A stretch of DNA of 64,000 bases from Papaver somniferum (lineage: Eukaryota > Streptophyta > Magnoliopsida > Ranunculales > Papaveraceae): positions 86,084,455 through 86,148,454 of the forward strand of contig NC_039368.1 of the NCBI RefSeq assembly GCF_003573695.1. The letters run 5' to 3'. The notes beneath the pieces are model-generated. The model searched no databases, was not told the origin of the DNA, and saw nothing but the letters and a program-made list of their open reading frames with translations. The translations under genes were made by a program, and so were the position numbers. The first letter of the stretch is position 1. Each line of letters begins with the position of its first letter. Below, piece after piece: positions 23,138-36,900 of the stretch.

Positions 23138-25010
23138 ATGCTAGCATGGAACTGTCAGGGATTAGGAAACCTAGACTCTCAAAACAGTTTAGCGGATACC
23201 CTAAACAGGGAGAATCCTCCTGATATTCTCTTCTTATCTGAAACCAAGCAACAAAACATATTACTATTTTAAAATAAATGCATGTTTATAATTATCACCT
23301 AGTTCCCCCTAGAGGAAGTGCAGGAGGTCTGTGCCTCATCTAGAAAAGTAATGTGAATATACAAATTATGGACTTTGCTTATAACCACTTAAATGCTTCG
23401 ATTTCCAACCATCAAAATGATAGTAGCTGGACTCTCACTTGTTTTTATGGGAGTCCTTATATGCCACATAAAAGAAATTCTTGGAATATCATAGAAGATA
23501 TGTCAGTTACTATAAACCATTCTTGGATAGTTATTGGAGACTTGAATGTGGTTCTCAATGAAGAAGAAAATAATAGAAAATTTCCTTTTAAAATAAATGA
23601 GGCTAGGATTTTCAACAATCTGATAAACAACTGTGAACTAATGGATTTGAGATTTTCTGGCTACACTTCCACTTGGAATAACCACAGAACTGGTGATAAA
23701 AATATAGAGCAGAGGATGGACAGGGCTTTGGTTAATTCTAAGTGGAACAGAAAATTCCCTAACTCAAGCATAAAATATCTAGGGCCCCTTGCTTAAGACC
23801 ATATCGCAATAATACTAAACACTCATAACCACTGGAATGATGAAGATCTCAGGTGCGGGATTCACCGGCACAGAAAGTTAATAAAAATCTAGCAAATGTT
23901 AAACATATTCTGAAACTTTGGAATAAAACTAGTTTTGGTAATATTCATAGTAACATTGAGAATGTAAAGAAGGAGCTAGACATGACAAACAAAAGACCTA
24001 ATTACTCTAACAAAGTTACAGATCTGAGTGATCTTAGAAAGGAGTTATCTAAATGGTACGCCATAAAAGAAAAAATTTGGAAGGAAAAAAGTAGGGACCA
24101 AAACTTAGATCTAGGGGACATAAATACGAATTTTTTTCATAGTAAGGCTAAACAGAGATCTAGAAGAAACAAAATTGAAGCCCTTAAGACTGAAAACAAT
24201 GAGTGCTTAGATAACAAAAATGATATTACTGAATGTATAACAAATAACTTCCGTGAAATAGCTACTACTGTAAACCCTGAAATAGATCAAAATATGATAA
24301 ACTTAATCCCTTCTTACATAACCCAGAGCGACAAAGCATGTTCTGTTTTCCATGGACCCTGACAAAATTCCAGGCCAGATGGCTTCCGGTCTAATTTTTT
24401 TCCACAAAGTTGGGATATCATTGGGCCTGCCCTAGTAAAAATGGTCTAAACTTTCTTTATTTCTTGGAACATCTCTAAGGATATGAATGCTTCCTTTATC
24501 TCAATAGTTCCTAAAACCTTGAACCTGACCACTCCGGCAGAGTTCTGGCCTATAGCCTTGGCTAACACTACTTATAAGGTCATTTCAAAAACCATGGAAA
24601 GAAGAATGAAAACTTTGCTTGATAAAATGATTTCGCAATACCAATCTGTCTTCGTTACAGGAAGGCAGATTTCTGAAAATATTACTATAGCGCATGAAAT
24701 CATACAAAAGATGAAAAACTGTAAATCTAAGAAAGGCTTTATGGGGATAAAAATTGATATGTCGAAGGCATTCGATATATTCGAATAGACCTTCTTGTTT
24801 CAAATAATGTCTAAATTCGGGTTTAATGAGAAGTGGTGTAACTTGGTTCACCAGTTTATTTCGACGACTACTTTGCCAGTTCTCATTAACGGGTCTCCCA
24901 CAAAATTATTCAATCCAACAAGGGACTTGATACAGGTAGATCCTATCTCCCCTTATTGTTTTTGTTATGTATGGAGGCCCTCTCCAAAACAATTAAGCAT
25001 GCCTCCTATG
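23138..25010 (+). pseudogene. LINE (L1-type non-LTR retrotransposon) ORF2 remnant
   Basis: Apurinic-type endonuclease motifs appear in order: MLAWNCQGLGN at 23138, FLSETK, FYGSP, VIGDLNVV, RMDRALVN, and the position of the SDH motif, where the Ser is a stop (LA*DH near 23795). A linker follows (NTNFFHSKAKQRSRRNKI) and then the start of the reverse transcriptase (EFWPIALANTTYKVISK, GFMGIKIDMSKAFD, VDPISPY). The frame shifts between 23272 and 23353 and has stops near 23796, 24360 and 24788. Coding similarity ends around 25000, before the catalytic YADD and the RNase H or C-terminal parts. LINEs usually lose their 5' end, so loss of the 3' part points to later deletion or to an insertion at this point. 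Confidence 0.8.
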
Positions 25011-25539
25011 TCACGGCTACTAGCATGTCGTCATGCAACAGCTACGCCTATGGCATGCCACTATGCCAATGGCGCCACGCTATACAACTAAATGCAGCCA
25101 TAATCAATGACCATCCTTCCTCATGAGATACGATCTCAGACATCGAAGTTCGCCACTGAACTGACAAACCTGTGGCAAGTTTTAGGCGACCAGCCAAAAT
25201 GAGCCTAATAGCATTACATGCTATTTTCCAGCGGTAAGTCCCTTGACTTTGACTTTCCGCACATAGCAAAGTGTTAACTCGAGACATCAAACATGTCACA
25301 AACTGGGGGATGCTCATCAGGGTATTGGTCTGGAGGTTTACAACATATGCGGCGTACAATGCGCCTGTTATAAGAAAGTGTTATGAAGTGGGACAATTAG
25401 TGGTGGTAAAAGTAACGGTGTAAACAATTCATTTCCTTCATCATGGAAGCGTAAAGTCTGATAGTTACACGAATTCACTTCCTTCATCATGGAAGCATAA
25501 TGTCTGACAGTTATACGTCACCCTATTCTTCACCACTCA
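25011..25539 (+). other. LTR-like fragment left of the CACTA element
   Basis: Starts near TGTCACGGCTACT and contains GTCACAAACTGGGGGATG at 25293, a phrase that recurs as GTCACAAATGGGGGATAT at 53632 with further similarity downstream. The CACTA element is inserted in it: the flank resumes at 43279 with CACTTCC and TATAAATAG (about 43330), which looks like an LTR promoter. Family not identified. Confidence 0.4.
25426..25517. repeat. 46-bp tandem duplication
   Basis: AATTCA(T/C)TTCCTTCATCATGG begins both 25426-25471 and 25472-25517, differing at a few positions. Confidence 0.75.
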
Positions 25540-25569
25540 CACTAGTACAAACCTTCACATAGGCCACGT
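25540..25569 (+). repeat. Left terminal inverted repeat of the CACTA element
   Basis: Begins CACTAGTACAAA; pairs with 43249-43278. Confidence 0.9.
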
Positions 25570-25960
25570 TTTTTGGTTTACAGCCCAGCCACGTTTCAGG
25601 TTATTTGTGTAGCTATTGGTCATCAGTATAACTATAGCCACATTTTCTGTTACCATGTATCCATAGTGCACCATTTAGTCATGGGTTTATTCCTAAACCC
25701 ATCAACTGTAGCCATAGGGTATCGTTTGGTCATGGTTTTCAGTTTAATCCAATGACATGTAGCCATAGATGTGTATATGGCCACATTAAATAATTTTGTA
25801 TGTGTCAAAAGTGTCGGATGACAATAGACACACCTTTTAGTCTGTGACGGAAAGAGGATTTATTTAGCCACATTGGTTGGTTTATGTGTCCATAATATCT
25901 GGTTTATTAGACACGCATATACTAAGGAATTGACACATTATATCAAACATGACAAAAGAT
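25555..25960. repeat. Left subterminal repeats of the CACTA element
   Basis: Short copies of a GCCA-centred motif (AGGCCACG, TAGCCACAT, TAGCCATAG, TGGCCACAT, TTAGCCACATT) are spread over ~400 bases. In En/Spm such subterminal repeats are bound by the element's second protein (TnpA). The same core recurs at the right end (42705-43262). Confidence 0.65.
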
Positions 25961-27640
25961 TGACATATGGTTACTCCATATTTTTTTTGGGAGGATTATG
26001 ATATGGTTACACGAAAAACAAATTGTGAACATAGCATCGGATCCATTAAACACATGAGATTGAATTTTAACTTTTAAAGTACTATCCATGGTTTTTATCG
26101 AGTCTTTTCTAGGCCAAATGCTCCTAATATGCTTAATTTTCAAGCAACATATGCTAGGGTAATGTTTATGCATGTTCACTGCAATAAAGAAACCTCAAGC
26201 TCTGGTGTATAGAAGGATACATTACAAGTGATTGTGGCTTCCAAGGGAATTGCAATACAGCGGGTGCAGCCGGGTGTTTTGTGAAAATAAAACACGTATA
26301 GTGGAGTTCTGTTGTGTTACTTTCTCCCAGAATTCCCGATATATAACCACGCCAGAATCCAAAATAGGAAACCATATCTTAAACTTTTCATACAAATCTA
26401 GAAGGGACTGCAAATGACAGGAGCCATATGTGAGACCAACCAAACCTGTTTAACTTATCAATTCACAAAAGCTTGTATATTTTTAGCCAATATATTTAAT
26501 GAAAATTTTTTGATCTACAAGCAATATTTTTTATTTACCTCTTTCTAAAAGAAAAAAACAAAAATATTACATCAAATTGATTTTGGAGCCGGCCACTCCA
26601 AAACTGCGATTGCAGTAGGAATGCATTTCTTTTGCTCTTTATATAACAAGACAAAACAATCCCATAATCAAATACTTGATGTTTTAGATGCAGAGTTCGT
26701 GTCCTACAATTCGAGTGTCAAACTTATAGAGGCATATGATGGCATAAAAATGACTTCGTCAAAGCTCAGGGACAATATAGAGTGTTGAATAGCCACAACG
26801 AAACTACAACATGAAAATAGGGTTCTGAGTCCAAAAAAACAAGGAAGAAAGAACGAGGGCACAACAATTAATACAAGGTGTCGTCCCAACTCAACATAAA
26901 TTGTGGTCAAGACTTCTTACAAATAGGACTTTCACAAGATATGGGAAAAACCCTGTCAAGTATGGTATTCAAAACGGTTGAGGGTTAAATTGGAACAAGG
27001 AAAATGAGATTAAAATTCACTATTCTTCACAGGCTACACAATACAAACTCCTCACACAAGCAAGTGAACCGCTCCATGCAATTCACTTAGGAAAAGCATC
27101 AGTCCGCCCCCAAATGCTTTCACCATAAAATTGAGAACCATAAGACCTTTAGCACCATCATTTTAAATGTTTTTTTTTGTGGTTAATGAACTGGAGTTTC
27201 CACATATATCTACAGGGTTACGAATCTAATTTGGAGTACTTGGAATTCAATTTCACCATATGCTTTGAGTAATGTTATGAAGTGTATAAAAGATTTCTGA
27301 AATACAAGTACAACATGTAGTTATAGTGCATGTCCCATAAATATATTCAAGCAATGGGACAAAAACATACCAACTCTCATTCTCTTGGATATCTATTTAA
27401 AAGTGACCAGAGTAGCAAGTTGTAAAGTACAGTAGTAGCAATTTCAATTGAAGTTCCATATGAGACACGGATAGAATGATGTTATTCATTTTACAAAGAA
27501 TAAAGCACGCAAACATACAGAAAGCATGCTAAGGAACGGGATTAAGCATAAGTTCCATCGTTATCGTTCTTTCAATATCATGTCACTAACCGAATAACCA
27601 CAGATTAAAGGAAATAAAGTGACGTACCTGCGGGAGTGTG
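25961..27640. other. Non-coding left arm of the CACTA element
   Basis: Downstream of the tnp2 reading direction, about 1.7 kb with no recognisable frame or repeat. Confidence 0.5.
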
Positions 27641-30600
27641 TCATTTTGGCTTGCGTATAAGTAAACCTCGGCAGTCAGTTCGGAAGTAATCATTTCGGGA
27701 TTCTTTACCTAAGTCTTGTGGATCTACAGACAGCAAGATATTATCATTCCCAGAAAAGATTACTGTACTGAATTCCTCATCGTTGTCATCTTCATATCTA
27801 TAATTTTTGGGAGGTGTCACAAAAACAATAGACTTTTTCTTATCTAACTGGTCTTTGACATAAAATACCTGCTTAGCTTGTGAGGCTAAAATAAAAGGAT
27901 CATTTTTGTATCCCAACATAGTAAGGTCAACAATCTTGTAGCTAAGAGCATCTCTTTTGACCCCACGTTTATTATCAACCCAATTGCACTTGAACAGATG
28001 AACTTTTCTTTCACAGTAATCTAACTCCCATATCTCTTGCAAGACACCATAATAAGCGGCTTTACCATATGTAACGTCATCATCTCTAGATATGTGCATG
28101 TTATTTGCTGCAACGCTAACCCCACTATTCTGGTGAATTCTACCATCACGAGATCTTCTGCGGAATAGATATCCATTGATGCGATATACAGTGTATTTCG
28201 TTACCTCGTAGTGTGGGCCGTGTGATATCCATCTTAAGTTCTCTGAGATACTTTCTCTGTCGTCTGCCAACTCTTTTTCAACCTGAAATTCATTATTAGG
28301 ATGAACCTTGACTTTAAAGGAATATAACACGTCAAACAAGACACTTTTTCTATGACCTATTACTTCATTTTTTAACCAAGCGCCAAAAGTGTTAGAGTGC
28401 TCTTTCTCCATCCATGCTCGCTTTTTAGTAGAATAGTTAGTTTCGAAATATAGCTTGTGTCGGCTGGTATGTACAATAACCAAATGTTATTATACTTTGT
28501 ACCAAAAAAAAAAAAAAAAACACAGAAAAAAAAACAAATTAATACTTACTCTATGTAAGGCTCAATTTCAGGCGTGTTCTGCATTACATAGAAATGTTCT
28601 TGTCTCAACTGTTCAGGGGTAACTATACACGGCTCTTCAGCTGATAACGGTTTTCCCTTCTGAGATGTATTATGCCTATCTAGTGGAATACCAATTGTCC
28701 TGGTGCTTTTATCGTACTCACAATATATCTCAATCGTCTCTTCTGCAACATTCTCTTCGGAAATGCATCCACAAGGTTGATTCTTGTTTCGCACATGCCC
28801 CTTTATAACCTTCATACACCTTTCGAAAGGATACATCCATCGAAAGCAAACCGGACCGCATAACTTCACTTTCCTGGTAAGATGTACAGTTAAATGAATC
28901 ATGATGTCAAAGAAGGATGGAAGAAAATACTTCTCTAGTAAGCATAACGTCAAACAGAGATCCCCTTGCAATTTATCTAGCTCTTCCACCTTGATTTCTT
29001 TGGCAGATATTGATCTGAAAAAGAAAAAAAACCTGATAATAGCATATCTCACAGGTGTAGGCATAATTGATCGAATAGCGACGGCGGAAAATTGCTGCAT
29101 AAGCATATGGTAATCATGTGATTTGAGTCCGATCAGCTTACGCTCTTTTAGGTTCACAAGGGTGGAAAAATCCGAACAATGCCCTTCTGGAACTCTTAAC
29201 TCGGATAGTGTCTCCAAGAATATGTCTTTTTCTTCCGTAGTTAATGTATAACATGCTGCGGGAAGTATCGTTCCTTTGTCATCTGTCTTAGGGTGTAACT
29301 CCGATTTTAACCCCAAACGCACCAAATCCTTTCTGGCGTTTAATCCATCTTTTGTATTCCCGTTGTGCAGCAACGTTCCAACAAGACTTTGTCCCACATT
29401 CTTTTCGACATGCATAAAATCAATACAATGTTGGACATCATTATAGTGCCAATATATAAGTATTCGCTGCCATATGTTGTACTTGCTTCAGTAAGTGGTT
29501 TCCCTGCCTTCCTATTCCTCACCTGACCTATCGACTTCTTTTGATATTTTTCTGATGCGCTCAATTTTCGTTTTTCTGATGCGCTTCATCTTTCCACCTT
29601 TTCCAGGTGTAGCCTGCACGTCTTCCCCTTGAGTATTAGTCCCCTTCTTTCCCCATGAATTCTTTATACATTTTACCTCCTCATATATTTCTTCCCCGGT
29701 CATTGGTTCTGGAGTAGTCTCCCACTCTTGTTTTCCGCCAAATGCCCCCTTCTGCCTTCTGAACGGATGATCATAGGGTAAAAATCTTCTATAACCAACA
29801 TAAACATTCTTGTTTGAGTCACGAAGCCTAATACTGTGCGTTTTTTTCCGACACACCACACAACCATGATATCCAGCGTAGCGACAACCACATAGTGTAC
29901 CAAGAGCAGGATAATCGTTTATCGTCCACAAAACAACTGCACGTAGAGTAAACATTTCTTAGGCATATGCATCCCATGTTATCTTTACCTTCTCAAATAA
30001 GAATTGAAAATCTTTAACAAGAGGTTCTAAAAAGACATCGATGTTGTTTCCTGGCGCACCATCTATAAGTAACGACAACATGATGAACTTTCTCTTCATA
30101 CACAGCCTCGGTGGAAGGTTGTAAATCACAACCAAAACTGGCCATACACTGTGATGTTTGGTGCCTGTGTTTACATCAACTCCATCAGTCGAAACAGCTA
30201 ACCGCAGATTTCTTGGATCACCTTTAATTTCTGGGAAATTGTTATCTATCTCTCTCCAAGAATGTGAGTCTGCCGGATGACGTAAAACACCGTCTTTGTT
30301 TCTAGTGGTATCGTGCCATATCAAATCTTCTACTGTGGGCTTCGATTGAAACAGCCGCTGAAATCTTGGGATGATGTCGAAGTACCACAATACCTTTGCT
30401 GGAACATTCTCGTAAACTTTACCATCCCTGTCAACTTTCCATCTGGGTGCTTTACAAGTAGGACAAACTTTTTCATCCTTGTACTCATTCCAATAAAGAA
30501 TGCAGTTGTTGATACATGCATGTATCTTTGTGTACCATGAACCCATTGCTTTCAATATTTTCTTTGCCTGATAAGTACTCCTCGCCATTAAATTACCTTC

Positions 30601-31191
30601 TTTGGGAAGCATGTCCTTTAACAAGGGTAACAATTCATTAAAAAACATGTCCGATGCACCGTGCTTACTCTTCAACTTAAAAAACTGCACAATTGCATAC
30701 AACTTTGTGAAGTTGGGACATCCTTCGTATAAGGGATTTTCAGCATCTTCAAGTAACTTTTTAAACTTTATAGGGTCATCTGCGAACTCTTCTGCAACCT
30801 GCATCATATCTATAGTGTTTGGAGCATCAGTAGGAGTTCCCATTCCAAAATCTTCGTCTGGAGCATCAGTGGGAGTTCCCATTTCAAATTCAGCGTGCAT
30901 ACCATTGTTGACGTTAACTGGCCTACTACTAGTTATTGCCTCATCCTTTTCCCCATGCTTATTCCAAATAGTATACGTTTGATCGATTCCATTTACGAAT
31001 AAATGATCTTATACGTCGCCAACGGAGCATGCACAGAGATTTAAACAATCCGTACACGGACACAACATAAGAAATTCATCATATGTCTCACCCTCCTCCT
31101 TGAGATGGTTGACAGCATACCGCAGAAACGCCACAACTCCTTCTCTATAACGTTTCCTCGTTCTCTCGGTACTCATCCAGGATTTATCCAT
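27641..31191 (-). pseudogene. tnp2-type CACTA transposase, degraded
   Basis: From ATG 31191 (MDKSWMSTERTRKRYREGV) the order is that of plant TNP2 transposases: transposase-associated N-terminal domain with its CPCTDCLN motif; central region (CPTCKAPRW, DGVDVNTGTKHHSVWPV, LLIDGAPGNNIDVFLEPLV, FTLRAVVLWTINDYPALG, GYHGCVVC); the FMHVEKNV block near 29420; a DUF4218-like part with WMYPFERCMKVIKG; then, after an intron (donor GTAAGT near 28545, exon resuming near 28465), a DUF4216-like part with YYGVLQEIWELDY and DPFILASQAKQVFYV. The protein would cut at the CACTA ends. In-frame TAA codons at 31009-31011 and 29959-29961 break it. Stops around 29460-29512 lie in a stretch that could instead be a short GTGAGG...GGCAG intron. 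Confidence 0.85.
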
Positions 31192-33919
31192 TTTGAAACG
31201 CAAAGAGACCAGTAGATCCATCAGTTGCACTCCAATGAAAGCAAAAACTGATAAATCAATTCAGAAATACAAGCTTAGCATTAACTAATAAATATGTTTC
31301 ATTTCAAAACAGTAGTTATCCCCGGACTTGACAATTTAGACATACAAGTCTTGAAGTTACCAATAAATTCAGCACCATTTGAAACATAAAAAAATTATAT
31401 GGACAAACATGGTAATAACAGATGAAACATGCCATATGCAATTTCCCTCATAGAAACCCATAATCATGCCACACAAACCCATAATCACACATCCATTATT
31501 AACTCAGGAAAATTGGTCTAGTACTTTCAGTATATTGAGTCATTTCAAGTTTTGGAATAACACATACTGAATCTGGAGAAGATGGGAGCAAATGAATCTG
31601 GATGATAATAAGACAAATTCTAAGTGGTACTATTTATAATGCAAAGAGTTTGAACTGTGGCCAATTCATAGTGCAGCAGCGAAGATGAAGGGTCTGTATG
31701 TCAGCCGCAGTAGGGAGATTTCGCGAGAATGAATTGCAGCAGCTCTAGGGTCAGTGTGTTTGTTAAATTAGAGTAAACACTGATCTATGCAGTCGGCAGT
31801 TAGAGTCAACAGTGTCATTTCACAAACCCATAATCACACATCCATACAAACCCATAATCAAAATGTCATTTCAAATAAGTACTCTAATTGATTAACTTAG
31901 CAATATGATATCATAAGTAGTATGTCCCTAGTTCTATAATTGACATAGTTGGCAACTTTTATATCTCTGGGATCTCAAATCTTCTTCTTTAGACTGATGT
32001 GAAGTCACATCTGTCGAGAAAGAGCCCTAATGTTTATGAAGAATGATTGCACAATGACAATGAGAAAAAAAAATCGAAGTACTTAACACTGGTGCATAGT
32101 ACATCAAGGTTTGAAAAACATACCTATAAGTAACTTTGAGTCAGTTTTAGTGATTCTTTAAAAAAATGCCTTCCTTTTCTGGCTTTTCTCTCCTCGTCTC
32201 AAAGTGCTGATTTAGTAGAAATTAGATCCAGAAACAGCAAATCCCAGGAAACTGTTGCAAAAAGTTAAGAATTTTATCATTGTAAATTTTCAAATTCTTC
32301 CAAAGGTCTTAACTGAAAATGCTCGAAACTGCACGATGGTATTATACATAAAGCAAATCACTAAATCTGTCTCTCCTGGAACTGGAAACTCAATGCTTTC
32401 ACTGAAGAATAATGACACCCCTGAAACGGATTGAAAACAAATACATGTACCTACAATACATCACCCATTTAGCTACAGATTCAAAAAAAAAATAGGATAA
32501 CATCACCCATTTAGTTCTATGAAACATCACCAGATTGAGTGAAACATCACCCATTCAGCTATAATACATCACCCATTTATCTACCCATTTTACTAGTCCC
32601 TCAAATAGGATAACATCACCCATTTAGTTCTATGAAACATGCTCACAGATTCAACATGATGTACTGAACAACAAAGCAGTAGTGAGCACAGATTCTATAT
32701 GTTGCAGGAAAAAGAATAGACACAAACTTTAGTGCAGCGAAAAAGAATTTTAGTACACAAACTTCAGACACAAACTTTACTCAACAGATTCTATATGTTG
32801 CAGGAGTTAACAACATTTCAGGCAAACATGGGGTATATCATTCAAGACAGAGCATGAAAAGTTCAGAGGATTAACTAAATTACAGTGGGGTTACAGTTCA
32901 ACAAGCTATCATGATGATTATCAGAGATAATAACTTTAAGGTTTGAGAATGATACCTCCAGTATAAACTGGGTTTAGGCACTACCACAGAATGTGATTCT
33001 CCTTCTTACCCCCTCCTTGGTTTGTATTTCAGCCTCACAAGTACCTGGTTGCTCAAAAAAGATTGTCAGGACTAACAAATTCAGAGAGCATCAATGCTGA
33101 CTAACATCAAGGAAACCAGATGAAGCTAACACAGAGTGCAATGGGTTACAGCAAAATTCAAAAAGCTAACATAGTAACACTTATTACTACGCAAAAATCA
33201 TCTAGTATAATGAGAATTTCAGCAATCTAAGAATGAATGCTACAACGTACCTAAGATGGGATTAAATCAGACTGATTTTAGGGTTGAATCTATATATATT
33301 CTAAAACATCAAGGGGCAATAACCCGCCCAAAAGTTATTTCTTTTGATTTCAACCCCAAAATAAAAAGGTTAGGGTTCAAATCGAAAAATAATTGACTGG
33401 GATTATTCCCGCTAGATGTTCTCAATATTCTTGATTTCATCAGATTTTCATCCTATGGAGGTGCAGAAATATTTCCAAAATTGAAGACTAAATCTTCCCT
33501 GAAAATCCCCTTATTTTCTGCCAGAATATCAGTTGGAGAATTTTTTTCCTTAAGATAGAGAGATATGGATGAAGTGATTTAAAGATTTTAGGGATGAACT
33601 GATAGGCGTACATGCCTGTTTGACAAGAATACCCATTTTACATTGTTAACATCAAAACCGAGCATGTGTTTGTCTTTTTTTTTAATAGGGTTGACCGACA
33701 CAAGTAAAGAAAATGCAATTTTTTTTTGCTAAATTAGTTTGTGATTATAGTTAATTTATCAAAAAAAAAAAAATTAAAGTTAAATTATTTCCCCACACAA
33801 ATTTAATTAAAATTAAACTATAGTTAATTATAAATTATTCGATTAAAATTAAATTAAAATTAAATTAAAAATTATTCAATTAAAATTAAATTATAAACTA
33901 TTCGATTAAAATTAAATTA
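31192..33919. other. Non-coding region upstream of the tnp2-type gene
   Basis: Would hold the promoter and leader of the transposase gene. Two features stand out: about six copies of an ACATCACCCATTTAG-like word at 32455-32640, and a direct repeat of CAGATTCTATATGTTGCAGGA at about 32690 and 32785. 33740-33919 is low-complexity ATTAAAATTAA DNA that leads into the array. No exon recognised. Confidence 0.45.
32455..32640. repeat. Short irregular repeat, CATCACCCATTTAG core
   Basis: The word occurs at about 32458, 32501, 32546, 32568 and 32615, with variants, spaced 22-45 bases apart. Confidence 0.6.
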
Positions 33920-36900
33920 TTACTCGAACTCGTTCCGAATCGATCAATATTTCAGGTGAAGTGTCGAGTCTTGATTATGTAATAACTAAATTATGATTAT
34001 GTAATAACTAAATTTTTCCGTGTCTCGATTCCAAAGGACGAAGTTCCATTTTCATCAGTTTTACTCGAACTCGTTTCGAATCGATAAATATTTCAGGTGA
34101 AGTGTCGAGTCTTGATTATGTAAAAAAATTATGATCATGTAATAACTAAATTTTGATTATGTAATAACTAAATTATGATTATGTAATAACTAAATTTTTC
34201 CGTGTCTCGATTCCAAAGGACGAAGTTCCATTTTCATCAGTTTTACTCGAACTCGTACCGAATCGATCAATATTTCAGGTGAAGTGTCCAGTCTTGATTA
34301 GGTAACTAAATTATGATCATGTAATAAATAAATTATGATTATGTAATAACTAAATTTTTCCGTGTCTCGATTCCAAAGGACGAAGTTCCATTTTCATCAG
34401 TTTTACTCGAACTCGTTCTGAATCGATCAATATTTCAGGTGAAGTGTCGAGTCTTGATTATGTAACTAAATTTTAATCATGTAATAACTAAATTATGATT
34501 ATGTAATAACTAAATTTTGTCGTGTCTCGATTCCAAAGGACGAAGTTCCATTTTCATCAGTTTTACTCGAACTCGTTCCGAATCGACCAATATTTTAGGT
34601 GAAGTGTCCAGTCTTGATTATGTAACTAAATTTTGATCATGTAATAACCAAATTTTGATTATGTAATAACTAAATTATGATTATGTAATAACTAAATTTT
34701 TCCATGTCTCGATTCCAAAGGACGAAGTTCCATTTTCATCAGTTATTCTCGAACTCGTTCCGAATCGATCAATATTTCAGGTGAAGTGTCCAGTCTTGAT
34801 TATGTAACTAAATTTTGATCATGTAATAACTAAATTATGATTATGTAATAACTAAATTTTTCAGTGTCTTGATTCCAAAGGACAAAGTTCCATTTTCATC
34901 AGTTTTACTCGAACTCGTTCCGAATCGATCAATATTTCAGGTGAAGTGTCGAGTCTTGATTATGTAACTAAATTTTGATCATGTAATAACTTAATTTTGA
35001 TTATTTAATAACTAAATTATGATTATGTAATAACTAAAATTTTCCGTGTCTCGATTCCAAAGGACGAAGTTCCATTTTCATCAATTTTACTCGAACTCGT
35101 TCCGAATCGATCAATATTTCAGGTGAAGTGCCGAGTCTTGATTATGTAACTAAATTTAGATCATATAATAATTAAATTTAGATTATGTAATAATTAAATT
35201 ATGATTATGTAATAACTAAATTTTGTCGTGTCTCGATTCCAAAAGACGAAGTTCCATTTTCATCAGTTTTACTCGAACTCGTTCCGAATCGATCAATATT
35301 TCAGGAGAAGTTTCCGTCTTGATTATGTAACTAAATTTTGATAATATAATAACTAAATTATGATTATGTAATAACTAAATTTTTCCGTCTCTCGATTCCA
35401 AAGGACGAAGTTCCATTTTCATCAGTTTTACTCGAACTCGTTCCGAATTGATCAATATTTCAGGTGAAGTGTCGAGTCTTGATTATGTAACTAAATTTTG
35501 ATCGTGTAATAACTAAATTATGATTATGTAATAACTAAATTTTTCCGTGTCTCGATTCCAAAGGACGAAGTTCCATTTTCATCAGTTTTACTCGAACACG
35601 TTCCGAATCGATCAATATTTCAGGTGAAGTATCCAGTCTTGATTATGTAACTAAATTTTGATCATGTAATAACTAAATTTTGATTATTTAATAACTAAAT
35701 TATGATTATGTAATAACTAAATTTGCCGTGTTTCGATTCCAAAGGACGAAGTTCCATTTTCATCAGTTTTACTCGAACTCGTTCCGAATCGATCAATATT
35801 TCAGGTGAAGTGTCCAGTCTTGATTATGTAACTAAATTTTTATCATCTAATAACTAAATTATGATTATGTAATAACTAAATTTTTACGTGTCTCGATTCC
35901 AAAGGACGAAGTTCCATTTTCATCAGTTTTACTCGAACTCGTTCCGAATCGATCAATATTTCAGGTGAAGTGTCAAGTCTTGATTATGTAACTAAATTAT
36001 GATTATTTAATAACTAAATTTTGCCGTGTCTCGATTCCAAAGGACGAAGTTCCATTTTCATCAGTTTTACTCGAACTCGTTCCGAATCGATCAATATTTC
36101 AGGTGAAGTGTCATGTCCTTATTATGTAACTAAATTATGATAATGTAATAACTAAATTATAATTATGTAATAACTAAATTTTTCTGTGTCTCGATTCCAA
36201 AGGACGAAGTTCCATTTACATTAGTTTTACTCAAACTCGTTCTGAATCGATCAATATTTCAGGTGAAGTGTCGAGTCTTGATTATGTAACTAAATTTTAA
36301 TCATGTGATAACTAAATTATGATTTTATAATAACTAAATTATGATTATGTAATAACTAAATTTTGCCGTGTCTCGATTCCAAAGGACGAAGTTCCATTTT
36401 CATCAGTTTTACTCTAACTCAATCCGAATCGATCAATATTTCAGGTGAAGTGTCCAGTCTTGATTATGTAACTAAATTTTGATCATGTAATAACTAAATT
36501 TTGATTATGTAATAACTAAATTATGATTATGTAATAGCTAAATTTTTCCGTGTCTCGATTCCAAAGGACGAAGTTCCATTTTAATCAGTTTTACTCGAAC
36601 TCGTTCCGAATCTATCAATATTTCAGGTGAACTGTCCAGTCTTGATTATGTAACTAAATTTGATCATGTAATAACTAAATTATGATTATGTAATAACTAA
36701 TTTTTTCCGTGTCTCGATTCCAAAGGACGAAGTTCCATTTTCATCAGTTTTACTCGAACTCGTTCCGAATCGATCAATATTTCAGGTGAAGTGTCCAGTC
36801 TTGATTATGTAATTAAATTTTGATCATGTAATAACTAAATTTTGATTATGTAATAACTAAATTATGATTATGTAATAACTAAAATTTTTCGTGTCTCTAT

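Noticed and set aside
29512..29564. Treating the stops in tnp2 near 29.5 kb as certain breaks
   Set aside because: A GTGAGG...GGCAG segment of about 60 bases could be a small intron, so these stops were not counted as proof of decay. The TAA codons at 31009 and 29959 were.
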